From assembly GCF_009834225.1 (NCBI RefSeq), contig NZ_CP047176.1, forward strand, positions 3,224,001-3,288,000: a stretch of 64,000 bases of DNA. Direction: 5' to 3'. The stretch comes from Rathayibacter sp. VKM Ac-2759 (lineage in GTDB: Bacteria; Actinomycetota; Actinomycetes; Actinomycetales; Microbacteriaceae). The position numbers and the translations under genes are program-made. The notes beneath the pieces are model-generated. The model ran no database searches, had not been told where the DNA came from, and worked only from the letters and a program-made list of their open reading frames with translations. Positions 35,874 to 45,981 of the stretch are shown here, in pieces. The stretch's first letter is position 1; each line of letters begins with the position of its first letter.

Positions 35874-36704
35874 TCAGTCCTTGACCGCGCCGGCCGTGAC
35901 GCCCGCGGCCACGTAGCGCTGGGCCACGATGAGCAGGACGGCTGCGGGGATCGAGGCGATGACAGCGGTGGCCATGATCCCGTTCCAGTTGGTGGTGGTC
36001 GATCCGATGTAGCGGTAGAGGCCGAGCGTGAACGGCACGATGCTGTTGCCGGACGTGAGCGAGTTCGCGTTCAGGAAGTCGGCCCAGGCGAACAGGAACG
36101 AGAACAGCCCCGCGGTCACGATGGAGTTGCGGCTCAGCGGGATCACGATCGAGACGAACGAGCGCCAGTTGCTCGCTCCGTCGATCCGGGCCGCCTCGAT
36201 GAGCTCGTCCGGGATCCCGAGCATGAAGGCGCGCAGGATGATCACCGCGAACGGGACCGAGGCGGTCGCGTCGGCGAGGATCAGGCCCGGATAGGTGTTG
36301 AGGAGCCCGAGCGCGTTGTAGATCGCGAAGAGCGCGGTCACCAGGACGATCCCGGGGATCATCTGGGCGAGCAGGAACACGAACATCACGAGGCCCGTGC
36401 CGCGCACCCGGAACTTCGCCATGGCGAACGCGGCGGGCAGCGCGATGGCGAGCGTCAGGATGACGCAGCCGATCGAGATCACCAGGCTGGTGACGAGGTT
36501 CGGCAGCTGGGTCGAGAACGCCTGGATGTAGCCGTCGAGCGTGGGATCCGAGGGGAAGAGGCTCGGCGGGGTCTGGATGAGGTTCTGCGGCTTGGTCAGC
36601 GAGACGTTGACCATCCAGTAGAGCGGGAAGAGCAGGAAGCCGCAGAGGACGATCGCGATGGCGACGTCGATCCCGCGTCGCAGCGGTGTGGTGGTCGGAT
36701 TCAT
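35874..36704 (-). CDS. ABC sugar transporter permease (MalG type)
   Basis: 276 aa, six helices. The first loop has LYWMVNVSLTKPQNLIQTPPSLFP, and the EAA loop that docks the ATPase is ELIEAARIDGASNWRSFVSIVIPLS near residue 180. ATG 36704 overlaps the MalF-type stop (ATGA). Ends 25 bp before the GH31 gene. The ATPase is not in the operon. Confidence 0.95.
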   Translation of the reverse strand: MNPTTTPLRRGIDVAIAIVLCGFLLFPLYWMVNVSLTKPQNLIQTPPSLFPSDPTLDGYIQAFSTQLPNLVTSLVISIGCVILTLAIALPAAFAMAKFRVRGTGLVMFVFLLAQMIPGIVLVTALFAIYNALGLLNTYPGLILADATASVPFAVIILRAFMLGIPDELIEAARIDGASNWRSFVSIVIPLSRNSIVTAGLFSFLFAWADFLNANSLTSGNSIVPFTLGLYRYIGSTTTNWNGIMATAVIASIPAAVLLIVAQRYVAAGVTAGAVKD

Positions 36705-37639
36705 CCGAGGGCCTCCTTGCGCTGGGCGCGGATGTAGATGAAGCCGAAGACGAGGGCGACGATCACGAGGATCTGGCCGGCGGCGGCTCCGACTCCGAAC
36801 TGCAGGTCGGTGAAGGACTGCTCGTAGGCCCAGGTCGCGAGTGTGTGCGAGCTGTTGGCGGGGCCGCCCTTCGTGAGGATCCAGATCACGTCGAAGACCT
36901 TGATCGTGTAGACGAGACCGAGCAGGAGGGTCACCGAGGTGACCGGTCGCAGCAGCGGCCAGGTGATGCTCCAGAAGGTGCGCCACCGGCTCGCCCCGTC
37001 GAGGGCCGCCGCCTCGTAGAGGTTCTCGGGGATCCCCTGCAGGCCGCCGTGGAGCAGCACCATGTTGAAGGGGATGCCGAGCCAGATGTTGGCGATGATG
37101 ACCGACCAGAGCGAGACGGACGGATCCGTCAGCCAGCCGATCTGAGCGCCGAGGGCGGCGTTGAGGATGCCGAACTGCTGATCGAAGATCCAGCGCCACG
37201 CCGTCGCCGAGACGATCAGCGGCAGGAGCCAGGGCAGGAGGATCAGCGAGCGGAAGGTCGCCGACAGCGGGAACCGGCGGCTGAAGAAGAGGGCGAGGGC
37301 CATCCCGATCGTGAACTGGCCGGCGAGCGAGACGACCGTGAAGACGACCGTGTGCCAGGCGATGCTGCCGAAGATCGGATCGGTGACGACCGTGATGTAG
37401 TTGCCGAGTCCGACGAAGGGCGCGTCCCCGGTGACGAAGGCCCTGGGGCCGAAGTCCTGGAAGCTGAGGATGACGCCCCGGATGATCGGGTAGACGAAGA
37501 AGACCAGGAGGAAGATCACCACGGGGGCCATGAAGCCGATCGCGGCGAGCCTCAGGTGGGAGCGGGGCCGGCGGCGGGCGGGAGGCGGCGTCGCCGTCCC
37601 GCCCGCGACCGGCGCCGTGAGAACGGCGGAGTCGGTCAT
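36701..37639 (-). CDS. ABC sugar transporter permease (MalF type)
   Basis: 312 aa. Ala/Pro/Arg-rich N-terminus, then six helices. EAA loop NLYEAAALDGASRWRTFWSITWPLL near residue 210. Starts 7 bp after the binding-protein stop. Partner of the MalG-type permease immediately downstream. Confidence 0.95.
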   Translation of the reverse strand: MTDSAVLTAPVAGGTATPPPARRRPRSHLRLAAIGFMAPVVIFLLVFFVYPIIRGVILSFQDFGPRAFVTGDAPFVGLGNYITVVTDPIFGSIAWHTVVFTVVSLAGQFTIGMALALFFSRRFPLSATFRSLILLPWLLPLIVSATAWRWIFDQQFGILNAALGAQIGWLTDPSVSLWSVIIANIWLGIPFNMVLLHGGLQGIPENLYEAAALDGASRWRTFWSITWPLLRPVTSVTLLLGLVYTIKVFDVIWILTKGGPANSSHTLATWAYEQSFTDLQFGVGAAAGQILVIVALVFGFIYIRAQRKEALG

Positions 37640-37646
37640 CCGGCCG

Positions 37647-38858
37647 CTACTTCAGGCTCGCCGCGGCGTCGTCGAGAGCGGCCTGCGGCGTCTTCGAGCC
37701 GGTCAGCGCCTCCTGGATGGCCGTGTAGAGGGCCTTCGAGGTGTCGGGGTAGGCGACGCCGAGGTCGCTCGTGCGACCCTGCGCCACCGTGATGGCCTCG
37801 ACCCACGGCTCCAGCGCCGGGTCCTCCGTCGCCTGGTCGGCGGCGGCGTCGGCGTACGGCATGATGTACGACTGGCCGGCCGCCCAGGCCTTGAGGCTGT
37901 CGGGCTCGATCACGCACTGCGCGAACTCGGTCGCGAGCTTCTGCTTCGCGTCGTCGGCCGTGACGACCTCGATGAACTCGCCGCCGAGCGGGCTGGGCGC
38001 CGCGCCGCCGTCCTTCGCCGGGAGGGGGACGACTCCGTAGTTCATGCCGGCCTCGTCGAGGGCCGAGAGCTGCCAGGTGCCGTTGACCATCATGCCGAGC
38101 TTGCCGGCGAGGAACTGGTCGCGGACGTCCTGCTGGTTCGAGTTGACGTTGGCCTGGGAGGCGGAGCCGGCCTTGACGAGGTCGGTCCAGAGCGCGAGCG
38201 CCGAGACGGCGTCGTCCGAGGAGATGTCCTCGAGCGTGGCGCCGGAGCCCCAGAAGAAGGGCAGGAACTGGAAGGTGCCCTCCTCGGAGGCGTTCGCCGA
38301 GAAGCCGATTCCCTTGACGTCGCCCGAGGTGAGCGACGCCGCCGCGGCGGTCAGCTCGTCCCAGGTGGTCGGCGGCGTGATCCCGGCAGCGTCGAACAGA
38401 TCCTTGTTGTAGAAGAGCGCGAGGGTGTTCGACCCGATCGACGAGCCGTAGGTCTTCCCGTCGAGCCGGCCGGCCGCGAGCACGTTCGGCAGGACGTCGG
38501 AGGTGTCGAGCCCCGAGGTGCCGTTGTCGACGAGCAGCCCCGTGTCGGCGAACTTCGCCACGTTCGGGTTGTCGAGGATGACGAGGTTCGGCGTGGTCTT
38601 CGACGAGGCCGCCTGCAGCAGCTTGGTCGTCAGATCCGGATCCGAGGTCCGCTCGAGAGTGACGCCGGTCGACGCCTCGCAGCTCGAGAGGAGCGTGCCG
38701 TAGGGCGACGAGGCGTCGTACTGGGTGAAGCCGTCCCAGATGGTCAGGGTGGTGTCGGAGCCCTCGGAGCCTCCGCCCGCGCTGCACGCGCTGAGGGCGA
38801 CTCCGGCGAGGAGGACGAGGGAGGCGGCGCCTGCCGCCCGTCGGGTGCTGTTCTTCAC
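37647..38858 (-). CDS. Sugar ABC transporter substrate-binding lipoprotein
   Basis: 403 aa. GTG 38858 is preceded by AGAGGAA; the longer in-frame start (38984) would include the promoter and operators. Lipoprotein signal VKNSTRRAAGAASLVLLAGV with lipobox LSAC. Family 1 features: TTLTIWDGF, SIGSNTLALFYNKDLFDAAG, KLGMMVNGTWQLSAL. First gene of the importer-GH31 operon, so its ligand is probably an alpha-glucoside or alpha-xyloside. Confidence 0.94.
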   Translation of the reverse strand: MKNSTRRAAGAASLVLLAGVALSACSAGGGSEGSDTTLTIWDGFTQYDASSPYGTLLSSCEASTGVTLERTSDPDLTTKLLQAASSKTTPNLVILDNPNVAKFADTGLLVDNGTSGLDTSDVLPNVLAAGRLDGKTYGSSIGSNTLALFYNKDLFDAAGITPPTTWDELTAAAASLTSGDVKGIGFSANASEEGTFQFLPFFWGSGATLEDISSDDAVSALALWTDLVKAGSASQANVNSNQQDVRDQFLAGKLGMMVNGTWQLSALDEAGMNYGVVPLPAKDGGAAPSPLGGEFIEVVTADDAKQKLATEFAQCVIEPDSLKAWAAGQSYIMPYADAAADQATEDPALEPWVEAITVAQGRTSDLGVAYPDTSKALYTAIQEALTGSKTPQAALDDAAASLK

Positions 38859-38930
38859 GGTATTCCTCTCTGAATACGGTCGGTCCGAGCCGTTCGCTCG
38901 CGCCGAAGAAGCCTCGAGTGATCCGCGTCG

Positions 38931-39004
38931 AACCGGTTCACCCGAGAGTACGGCGAGCATAACCAGAACGGAGAACCGGTTCAATAGCGAATAGAGAACC
39001 GGTT
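38931..39004 (-). promoter_or_regulatory. Three LacI-type operators
   Basis: AACCGGTT cores at 38931-38938, 38974-38981 and 38997-39004, flanked as TCG/GAGA and TCA/TCTC; the third is the best palindrome (GAGAACCGGTTCTC). Core-to-core spacing is 43 and 23 bp. They lie between the LacI gene and the binding-protein gene, so the LacI protein very likely represses this operon. Confidence 0.85.
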
Positions 39005-39045
39005 CTCCACTGGGGCCGGACGAGCCCTCCGCGGCGAGGCGCGCC

Positions 39046-40086
39046 TCAGCGGCGGGCCCGATGCCAGGAGGCGATGAGGCTCGCGCCGCGTCCGGGGTCG
39101 AAGGGAGCGGTGGTGCCGAGATCCGCGATGACCGCGGGAAGGAGCTCGACGACGCCCGGCGCGGCCGCGCCGGTCAGCTCGTCGAGCACGAGGTTGACGG
39201 CTCGCGAGACCATCTCGTCACCGGGCAGGTCGATGACGGTCACGGGACGGTCGGCGTGCCGCATGACCGCCTCCGGAGCGACGGTCATGATCGAGCAGTC
39301 TCCCGGAACGGACAGCCCGAGCTCGGTGAGCCGCTCGACGAACGGCTCGAGGACGCCCGGCCCGTGCGTGACGACCGCACTCAGACCGGGGAGCGCCTCC
39401 TGAGCCTGCTCGAGCCAGAGGTCGACGGTGCCGGCGCTCGGGATCACCGCACCACGGACCCCGCGGAGGCGGCACTGGTCGAGGAAGCCCTCGCGGAACC
39501 GCAGCGCGAACGCGTATCCGCTCTCGTAGGCGTCGGGCCCCATCCCCAGGACGGCGATCTCGACGTGCCCGAGATCGGCCAGGTGATCGACCGCGACGCG
39601 AGCGGCGCCGTCGAAGTCGAGGTCGATGGCGCTGAACGGGCTCCCCTCGCCCGGATAGCCCACCAGCGCCGTCGGAAGTCCGATCCCGGCGAGCACCGGG
39701 AGGCGCGGGTCGTCCCTCCGGATGTCCATCACGACGAGCGCATCGGCGAGGACATCGCGCGCCAGCTCGCCCTCGCCCGTTCCCATCATCAGGAGGTCGA
39801 AGCCGCGTGCGCGCGCCGCGTACATCGCGGCGCGCACGAACTGCATGAAGACGTCGACGTCGGTCTGCGCGGAGTCCGGGTCGACCGAGGCGAAGAAGCC
39901 GAGGATGTTCGTGCGCCGGAGCGCGAGTGCCCGCGCCATCGGATCCGGCCGGTAGCCGAGGCGCGCGACGCTCTCGAGCACGCGCATCCGCGTGGCCTCC
40001 GGCAGCTTCTTGTTGCCCGACAGGACGTACGAGACGGTGCTGCGGGCGACCCCCGCATCGGCCGCGACATCCCGGATGGTCACCAT
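39046..40086 (-). CDS. LacI-family transcriptional regulator
   Basis: 346 aa. HTH and hinge: VTIRDVAADAGVARSTVSYVLSGNKKLPE (split: recognition helix ARSTVSYVLS) and RMRVLESVARLGYRPDPMARAL. Periplasmic-binding-like effector domain: NILGFFASVDPDSAQTD, AIDLDFDGAARVAVDHLADLGH, and VIDLPGDEMVSRAV near the end. ATG 40086. Encoded directly upstream of the ABC/GH31 operon, with three matching operators in between. Expected to respond to the imported glycoside. Confidence 0.94.
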   Translation of the reverse strand: MVTIRDVAADAGVARSTVSYVLSGNKKLPEATRMRVLESVARLGYRPDPMARALALRRTNILGFFASVDPDSAQTDVDVFMQFVRAAMYAARARGFDLLMMGTGEGELARDVLADALVVMDIRRDDPRLPVLAGIGLPTALVGYPGEGSPFSAIDLDFDGAARVAVDHLADLGHVEIAVLGMGPDAYESGYAFALRFREGFLDQCRLRGVRGAVIPSAGTVDLWLEQAQEALPGLSAVVTHGPGVLEPFVERLTELGLSVPGDCSIMTVAPEAVMRHADRPVTVIDLPGDEMVSRAVNLVLDELTGAAAPGVVELLPAVIADLGTTAPFDPGRGASLIASWHRARR

Positions 40087-40130
40087 GTGCTCAGCGTAGC
40101 CAGCGCTCCCAGCGCGTCGGAGCGGTGGGG

Positions 40131-40209
40131 CCTCCGGCTCGTCGGATCCGCTTCGGCTCGCTGCGATCGGCCGATCCTGCGAGCCGAGCGCGATCCTGCG
40201 AGCCGGAGG
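40131..40209 (-). repeat. Hairpin and direct repeat downstream of the metallopeptidase
   Basis: Arms CCTCCGGCTCG (40131-40141) / 40199-40209. Inside are two direct copies of CGATCCTGCGAGCCG (40172-40186, 40191-40205). Located between the metallopeptidase stop and the LacI start; probably a terminator. Confidence 0.55.
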
Positions 40210-40223
40210 TGCGCCGGGAGCCG

Positions 40224-41237
40224 TCAGGCCGAGCGGCGCACCAGCTCGTGCACCCAGCCCAGCTTCTCGGCGATCACCGGAGTGATCACGAACGGGTAGA
40301 GGTCGTCCTTGCCCATCGAGCGGTTCACGCTGTTGAGCGCGAGCGAGAAGCCGTGCCAGCGGCCGAGGATCTCGGGCATCTCGAGCGACGAGACGCGGTC
40401 GGCGCCGACCGCGTGCACGCTGCCGACCAGCGACTCCGGCAGGCGGCCCCACGGCCCCGCGACGGTCATGCCGACCGAGGCGGTCGTCTCGAGCGCGTCC
40501 GCGATGTGCAGGTAGTGGGCGAAGGTCTCGGCGAAGTCCTCCCACGGGTGGGTGGTCGCGTACTGCGAGATGTGGTCGTCGGCCCAGTCCTCGCTCCCCG
40601 ACGCTCCGGAGTAGTGCGTGTCGAGCGCCGCCGCGTAGTCGGCGCGCTCGTCGCCGAAGAGCGCGCGGAAGGCGGGGACGAGATCGGTGCCCTCGACGAG
40701 CAGCTGCCAGTAGTAGTGGCCGATCTCGTGGCGGAAGTGGCCGAGCATCGTGCGGTACGGCTCGCCGAGGCGCGCCTTGAGGGCCTCGCGGTGTGCGTCG
40801 TTGCCCTCGGAGAGGTCGACGGTGACCACTCCGTCGGCGTGCCCCGTCGTCACCTTCGGCCCCTGACCGGAGGAGAGGAGCTCGAACGAGAGCCCGGAGC
40901 CTCCCGAGCGGCGCCGGACGGGCAGGTCGAGGTGGCGCAGCTGGCGCACGAGGCGCCGCTTCGCGAACTCGGCGACGGTGAGCTGGCTCAGGGTGGCGGC
41001 GTCGTAGACCGCGGGACGCACACCCGTCAGGGCGCAGGACGCGCAGGCGCCGCCCGTCCCCTCCTCCGCGAGCCAGGTGCAGCCGATCGTGTCGCGGTAG
41101 CGGCAGAGCTGCCGGCCCTCGGCCTCGGCCAGCTCGTCGTGGTCGAGGTCGTAGGCGAGCGCGGTGCGGCAGCGGAGGCACACCGCGTCCTCGAACTCGA
41201 CGCGGGCCTCGCAGTGGGGGCAGCCGAACACGCGCAT
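40224..41237 (-). CDS. Putative zinc-binding metallopeptidase with N-terminal zinc ribbon
   Basis: 337 aa. N-terminal zinc-ribbon-like Cys pairs CPHC and CLRC, with further Cys at GCTW and GACASC. The catalytic domain has the HExxH motif HEIGHYYW near residue 175, with downstream HPWEDFAETFAHYLH. Matches the DUF2248 metallopeptidase family. No signal peptide, so cytosolic. Substrate unknown. ATG 41237, single gene. Confidence 0.88.
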   Translation of the reverse strand: MRVFGCPHCEARVEFEDAVCLRCRTALAYDLDHDELAEAEGRQLCRYRDTIGCTWLAEEGTGGACASCALTGVRPAVYDAATLSQLTVAEFAKRRLVRQLRHLDLPVRRRSGGSGLSFELLSSGQGPKVTTGHADGVVTVDLSEGNDAHREALKARLGEPYRTMLGHFRHEIGHYYWQLLVEGTDLVPAFRALFGDERADYAAALDTHYSGASGSEDWADDHISQYATTHPWEDFAETFAHYLHIADALETTASVGMTVAGPWGRLPESLVGSVHAVGADRVSSLEMPEILGRWHGFSLALNSVNRSMGKDDLYPFVITPVIAEKLGWVHELVRRSA

Positions 41238-41343
41238 GCGGAGGGGGCCTTCCGGGGTGGTGAGGCGGCGGCGGGCGCCGCAGTCCGACCCTAGTCAGCC
41301 GCCGGGGAGTCCGCGCGGGGTTGCCGCGCGCACTCGCCGCCGC

Positions 41344-42726
41344 CTACGCGATGCGGATCAGCTTCTTGTTGACGAACTCCTCGAGCGCGCTGCGGCCCAT
41401 CTCGCGACCCGTGCCCGAGCGCTTCACGCCGCCGAACGGCAGCTCGACCGCGTCGCCGAGGACGAGGTTGATCCAGACCATGCCCGCGTCGATCCGGTCG
41501 GCCAGACGCAGCGCCTGCTCGGAGTCGGTCGTGTAGAGGTAGGAGCCGAGACCGAACGGGGTGTCGTTCGCGACCGCGATCGCCTCGTCCTCGTCGCGCA
41601 CGCGGTAGAGCGCGGCGACGGGTCCGAAGAACTCCTCGCGGTAGGCGTTCATCTCGGGAGTGACGTCCTCGAGGACGGCGGGCGGGAAGAAGTTGCCCGT
41701 CACCTCGCCGCTCGCGCGCACGGTCGCGCCCTGCTCACGGGCGGTCGCGAGCTGCTGCTCGAGGCGCGAGGTGGCGGCGGAGGAGGAGAGCGGGCCGAGG
41801 AGGGTCCCGTCGGCGAACGGATCGGCCGGCTGGGCCGCGGTGAACGCCTCCGTGAACTTGGCGGCGAACTCCTCGTACAGGTCGTCGACGACGATGAAGC
41901 GCTTGGCCGCGTTGCAGGACTGGCCGTTGTTGTCCAGGCGCGCCGAGACCGCGTCCTCGACGGCCTTGTCGAGGTCGTCGGTCGACAGCAGGATGAACGG
42001 GTCGGAGCCGCCCAGCTCGAGCACGACCTTCTTGAGGTGGCGCCCGGCGATCTCGGCGACGGCCGCGCCGGCGCGCTCGGAGCCGGTGACCGACACGCCC
42101 TGCACGCGCGGGTCGGCGATGACCGTCGCGGCCTGGTCGTTCGAGGCGTAGAGGTTCACGTAGACGCCCGCGGGGGCGCCCAGCTCCTCGGCCGCGGTGC
42201 GGAAGATGTCGGCGATCGCGGCGGCCGACTCCGGGCACTGCGGCGCGTGCTTCAGCAGGATCGTGTTGCCCGCGACGATGTTCGGACCGGCGAAGCGGGC
42301 CACCTGGTAGTAGGGGAAGTTCCACGGCATGATGCCCAGCAGCACGCCGAGCCCTGCGCGGCGGACGAACGCGGAGCCGGTGCCGTCGGACAGCTCGATC
42401 GGCTCGTCGGCGAGGAACGCCTCGCCGTTGTCGGCGTAGTAGCGGTAGATGTCGGCCGCGAAGCCGACCTCGCCCTGCGCCTGCTCGAGCGGCTTGCCCA
42501 TCTCGCGCACGATGATCTCGGCGAGGGCGTCGGCCCGCTCGACGTGCAGGTCGGCCACGCGCGCGATCAGGGCGGCGCGGGTCGCGACGGGCACGGTCCG
42601 CGACCACGTCGAGTACGCGTCGTGCGCGGCTCCGATCGCCTCGGTGAGCTCGGCATCGCCGATGCCCGGGTACTCGCTCAGGGTCTCGCCGGAGGCGGGG
42701 TCGATCACGGCGTAGTGGGTGCTCAT
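41344..42726 (-). CDS. Aldehyde dehydrogenase, succinate-/aminobutyraldehyde type
   Basis: 460 aa NAD(P)-dependent [26 protein letters not shown], the cofactor region [10 protein letters not shown], general base Glu in [10 protein letters not shown], nucleophile Cys in [12 protein letters not shown], and EEFFGPVA. Similar to the short GabD/Sad group. ATG 42726 overlaps the amine oxidase stop (ATGA). With the oxidase it would convert putrescine to 4-aminobutanal and on to GABA, or act on succinate semialdehyde. Confidence 0.93.
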   Translation of the reverse strand: MSTHYAVIDPASGETLSEYPGIGDAELTEAIGAAHDAYSTWSRTVPVATRAALIARVADLHVERADALAEIIVREMGKPLEQAQGEVGFAADIYRYYADNGEAFLADEPIELSDGTGSAFVRRAGLGVLLGIMPWNFPYYQVARFAGPNIVAGNTILLKHAPQCPESAAAIADIFRTAAEELGAPAGVYVNLYASNDQAATVIADPRVQGVSVTGSERAGAAVAEIAGRHLKKVVLELGGSDPFILLSTDDLDKAVEDAVSARLDNNGQSCNAAKRFIVVDDLYEEFAAKFTEAFTAAQPADPFADGTLLGPLSSSAATSRLEQQLATAREQGATVRASGEVTGNFFPPAVLEDVTPEMNAYREEFFGPVAALYRVRDEDEAIAVANDTPFGLGSYLYTTDSEQALRLADRIDAGMVWINLVLGDAVELPFGGVKRSGTGREMGRSALEEFVNKKLIRIA

Positions 42727-44144
42727 GCGGGCAGTGCTCCTTCGCGGTGGTGGGCCGGAGCGGTCGCGCCGTCCTCGTCGATGATCTCCTGCGCCAGCCG
42801 CCGGCCGACGCGGATCGCGCCGTCGACGTGCTGGTAGCCCTCGGCAGCGAGGTCGCTCGAGCCGAACCGGAGGGGACCCTCTGGCTCGAGCTGCAGCGCG
42901 CCGTAGCGGGTCAGCCCGCCCAGGTCGAAGCTCGCAGCGTAGGCGCCCTGCGTCCACTCCTCGGCGGCCCAGTCGCTCTCGTAGTAGACGACCGGATCCA
43001 GCGCGGCCGGCCCGTAGTAGGCGGCGAGCGAGTCGAGGATCGCGGCCTTCCGCTCGGCCTCGGGCAGGCGGAGCAGCCGATCGGCCTTCTCGTCCGAGAC
43101 GAAGCCGACGAGCGTGCCGCGCTCCTCGCCCGCGTTCGAGTTGTCGTAGGCCTCGTGCACGAGGGCGTGCGGGCTGAACGCGGTGCCCGAGAGGCCGTCG
43201 GCGCGCCAGAACGGGGTCGCGTAGGTGGCGTGCACCTTGATCACGAGACCGAGCGACTGGTGCTGCAGCGACTGCTGGCGCAGGCGCGGCAGCGGCGGAT
43301 CGAACGCGATGCGGCCGACGAGGTTGGGCGGCACGGCGACGACGGCGTGGCGGGCGCGCACCGTCGCGTCGTCCGTCCGCACCTCGACTCCGTCGGCATC
43401 CCAGTGCACCGAGCGGACCGGCGCGTCGAGCACGACCCGCTCGGCACCGAGGCGCTCGGCGAGGCGCTCGGGCACCTGCTGCAGGCCGCCGAGCACGCGC
43501 TTGTCGAGGATGAAGTCGGCGTCGACGAGGTGGCTGAAGCCGCCCGCGCTGGCCGCCATCAGCAGCGCCTGGAGCAGCGAGAACGAGTGGGCGGGCTTGG
43601 TGAGCATCGCGTCGGCGACGAACAGCGCGATGTTGGCGCGCGCCTCCGCGTCCTCTGTCTGCTGCTCGAGCCAGGCGCTGAAGCTGATGCGGTCGTAGTC
43701 GTGGGCGAGCGGATGCGCCCACGGGGCGGCCGGGTCGGTCTCGGACACGAGGCGGTCGAGCAGCCCGATCAGGCGCTCGATCTCGGCCTCGGTGGTCTCG
43801 GTGCCGGGGAAGATGTCGCCGGTGAAGCGGAGGGCACGGCCGTCGGCGCCGATGTAGACGCTCTCGCCGTCGCGGTAGCGGGAGTAGGTCGCGAGGCCCA
43901 GCTCGTCGAGCGTCTCGAGCAGCGCGGTCTGGTCGGGCGAGACCCACTGGCCGCCGAGCTCGAGCATCTGACCGTCGACCACGCGGGTCTCGAGGCGGCC
44001 GCCGACGCGGTCGCGGGCCTCCAGGACGAGGACGCTGCGGCCCTCCTCGTGCAGGCGGAGGGCGGCGGTGAGGCCGGTGGCGCCGGCTCCGATCACGACG
44101 ACGTCGTACTCGCGCTCGATCCGGTGCATCTCGCTTCGGTGCAT
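42723..44144 (-). CDS. Flavin monoamine oxidase family, probable putrescine oxidase
   Basis: 473 aa. FAD dinucleotide motif [17 protein letters not shown] with [24 protein letters not shown], and a C-terminal FAD motif in APxxH region [12 protein letters not shown]. Closest in layout to actinobacterial putrescine oxidases. Produces an aminoaldehyde, NH3 and H2O2. Two starts are possible (ATG 44144 and 44129). Coupled to the aldehyde dehydrogenase and divergent from MarR-MFS across a palindrome. Confidence 0.88.
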   Translation of the reverse strand: MHRSEMHRIEREYDVVVIGAGATGLTAALRLHEEGRSVLVLEARDRVGGRLETRVVDGQMLELGGQWVSPDQTALLETLDELGLATYSRYRDGESVYIGADGRALRFTGDIFPGTETTEAEIERLIGLLDRLVSETDPAAPWAHPLAHDYDRISFSAWLEQQTEDAEARANIALFVADAMLTKPAHSFSLLQALLMAASAGGFSHLVDADFILDKRVLGGLQQVPERLAERLGAERVVLDAPVRSVHWDADGVEVRTDDATVRARHAVVAVPPNLVGRIAFDPPLPRLRQQSLQHQSLGLVIKVHATYATPFWRADGLSGTAFSPHALVHEAYDNSNAGEERGTLVGFVSDEKADRLLRLPEAERKAAILDSLAAYYGPAALDPVVYYESDWAAEEWTQGAYAASFDLGGLTRYGALQLEPEGPLRFGSSDLAAEGYQHVDGAIRVGRRLAQEIIDEDGATAPAHHREGALPA

Positions 44145-44249
44145 GACAACTCTTTCCGTCGGTGATCGCCGCGCTGCGCGAGGGATTACGAGCCATTTTG
44201 CCACACGGACAGCGGAGATGGGCGGTACACGGGGAGCCCTCCGAGAACT

Positions 44250-44266
44250 ACATAGGCGTGCTATGT
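44250..44266. promoter_or_regulatory. MarR-type operator in the amine oxidase / marR divergent region
   Basis: Perfect inverted repeat ACATAG-GCGTG-CTATGT. The right arm overlaps the first possible marR ATG (44263). Likely autoregulatory site that also covers the divergent amine oxidase promoter. Confidence 0.7.
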
Positions 44267-44268
44267 TT

Positions 44269-44739
44269 ATGGACGTGCCCGATTCCAGCGCCCCCGTGCG
44301 CCTCGCCTCCGCCGCCACCGCCCTCGCGCGGTTCGCCGGCCGGTCCAGCGGTGCCACGGGTCTCGGCGCCCAGTCCGGCGCGGTCTGGTCGACGCTCGCC
44401 GAACTGCGCACCTCGCCGCCCGTCCGCCTCGGCGAGCTCGCCGAGCGCGTCCGCGTGACCCAGCCGACGATGACGGGCCTCATCGCCCGCCTCGACGAGA
44501 CCGGCTGGATCCGCCGCGTGCACGACGAGAACGACGGCCGCGCCTGGCTGATCGAGGGCACCGCGGAGGGGTTCGCCGCACTCGGCGAGCACCGCCTCCG
44601 CCTCGAGAGCGCCCTCGCGCCGCTCTTCGACGGCCTCGACGACGACGAGCACCGCGCCCTCGAGCGCGCCGCGTCGATCATCGAGAGCCGCGTCGCCCGC
44701 ACCCGCTCCCCCTCCCCCGAGAAAGGCCCCACGCCGTGA
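44269..44739 (+). CDS. MarR-family transcriptional regulator
   Basis: 156 aa. Winged helix: VRLGELAERVRVTQPTMTGLIARLDETGWI (recognition helix QPTMTGLIARL) and wing HDENDGRAWLIEGT. A charged tail follows. Either ATG 44263 or 44269 may start it; both sit in or next to the operator and there is no SD, suggesting a leaderless mRNA. GTGA overlap with the MFS gene: regulator and pump are co-transcribed. Confidence 0.88.
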   Translation: MDVPDSSAPVRLASAATALARFAGRSSGATGLGAQSGAVWSTLAELRTSPPVRLGELAERVRVTQPTMTGLIARLDETGWIRRVHDENDGRAWLIEGTAEGFAALGEHRLRLESALAPLFDGLDDDEHRALERAASIIESRVARTRSPSPEKGPTP

Positions 44740-45974
44740 CCCCCTCCCCCTCCGCCGCCGGCGGCTCGATCCTGAAGCAGCCGCTCGCCGTCTGGGCCGT
44801 CGCCTTCGCCGCGGTCATCGCCTTCATGGGCATCGGCCTGGTCGACCCGATCCTCCCCGCGATCGCGGAGAGCCTGGAGGCGACGCCGACCGAGACCTCG
44901 CTGCTGTTCACCAGCTACCTGGTGATCACCGGCGTCGTGATGTTCTTCACCAGCTGGCTCTCGAGCCGCATCGGCGCCAAGAAGACCCTGATGATCGGGC
45001 TCGTGCTGATCGTGGTGTTCGCCGCGCTCGCGGGAACGGCCGGGAGCGTCGAGGGCGTCATCGGCTTCCGCGCCGGCTGGGGCTTCGGCAACGCCCTCTT
45101 CATCTCGACCGCGCTCTCGACCATCGTCGGCGCGGCCAGCGGAGGCTCGTCGGCCGCGATCGTCCTCTACGAGGCGGCGCTCGGCATCGGCATCGCGATC
45201 GGCCCGCTGCTGGGGGGCCTGCTCGGCAGCGTCTCGTGGCGCGGACCGTTCTTCGGCACCGCCGTGCTGATGGCCGTCGGCTTCATCGCGATCGCGACCC
45301 TGCTCCGCGAGGACGGACCGCGACCCGCACCCACTCCCCTGTCGGCGCCGTTCGCCGCACTGAAGGTCCCCGCGATCCGCACCCTCGCCGGCGCGGCGCT
45401 CTTCTACAACATCGGCTTCTTCGTGTTGCTCGCCTACACGCCCTACCCGCTGGGGCTCGACGAGATGGGCCTCGGCTTCACCTTCTTCGGCTGGGGTCTC
45501 GGAGTCGCGATCACCTCGGTCTTCGTCGCCCCGCTGCTCACGCGGCGCCTGCCCCGCACCGTGGTCCTGCGGTCGGTGCTCGTGCTGCTCGCCCTCGACC
45601 TCGTCGCCGGCGGCCTGGCGATCTCGTCGCGGGTCGGGCTCATCGTCTGCATCATCGTCGGCGGACTCCTGCTCGGCATCGTGAACACCGTGCTCACCGA
45701 GTGCGTGATGGAGGCGACCGACCTGCCCCGCTCCGTCGCCTCCTCCGCCTACTCGGGTGTGCGCTTCCTGGGCGGCGCGATCGCCCCGCCCGCCGCCTCC
45801 GCGCTGGCCGCCGCGATCTCGCCCGCGTTCCCGATGTACGCCGCCGCCGGCGCCGTGCTGGTGGCGTCGCTGATCGTGCTGCTGGGCCGGAAGACGCTCA
45901 CCCGGGCGGACGCCCACGGCGAGGAGCCGGCCGCCGTCGAGGCCCAGGCGATCGCTGTCGGCGAGTCGCTCTGA
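44736..45974 (+). CDS. MFS transporter, 12 TM
   Basis: 412 aa. Twelve predicted helices. First helix AVWAVAFAAVIAFMGIGLVDPILP is characteristic of drug/metabolite proton antiporters. Motif A LSSRIGAKKTL, central region FYNIGFFVLLAYTPYPLGL. GTG 44736 overlaps marR. Placed with an amine catabolic operon, it may move an amine or an efflux substrate (inference). The stop is followed after 7 bp by the first hairpin of a repeat element. Confidence 0.9.
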   Translation: MTPSPSAAGGSILKQPLAVWAVAFAAVIAFMGIGLVDPILPAIAESLEATPTETSLLFTSYLVITGVVMFFTSWLSSRIGAKKTLMIGLVLIVVFAALAGTAGSVEGVIGFRAGWGFGNALFISTALSTIVGAASGGSSAAIVLYEAALGIGIAIGPLLGGLLGSVSWRGPFFGTAVLMAVGFIAIATLLREDGPRPAPTPLSAPFAALKVPAIRTLAGAALFYNIGFFVLLAYTPYPLGLDEMGLGFTFFGWGLGVAITSVFVAPLLTRRLPRTVVLRSVLVLLALDLVAGGLAISSRVGLIVCIIVGGLLLGIVNTVLTECVMEATDLPRSVASSAYSGVRFLGGAIAPPAASALAAAISPAFPMYAAAGAVLVASLIVLLGRKTLTRADAHGEEPAAVEAQAIAVGESL

Positions 45975-45981
45975 GTTCTCT

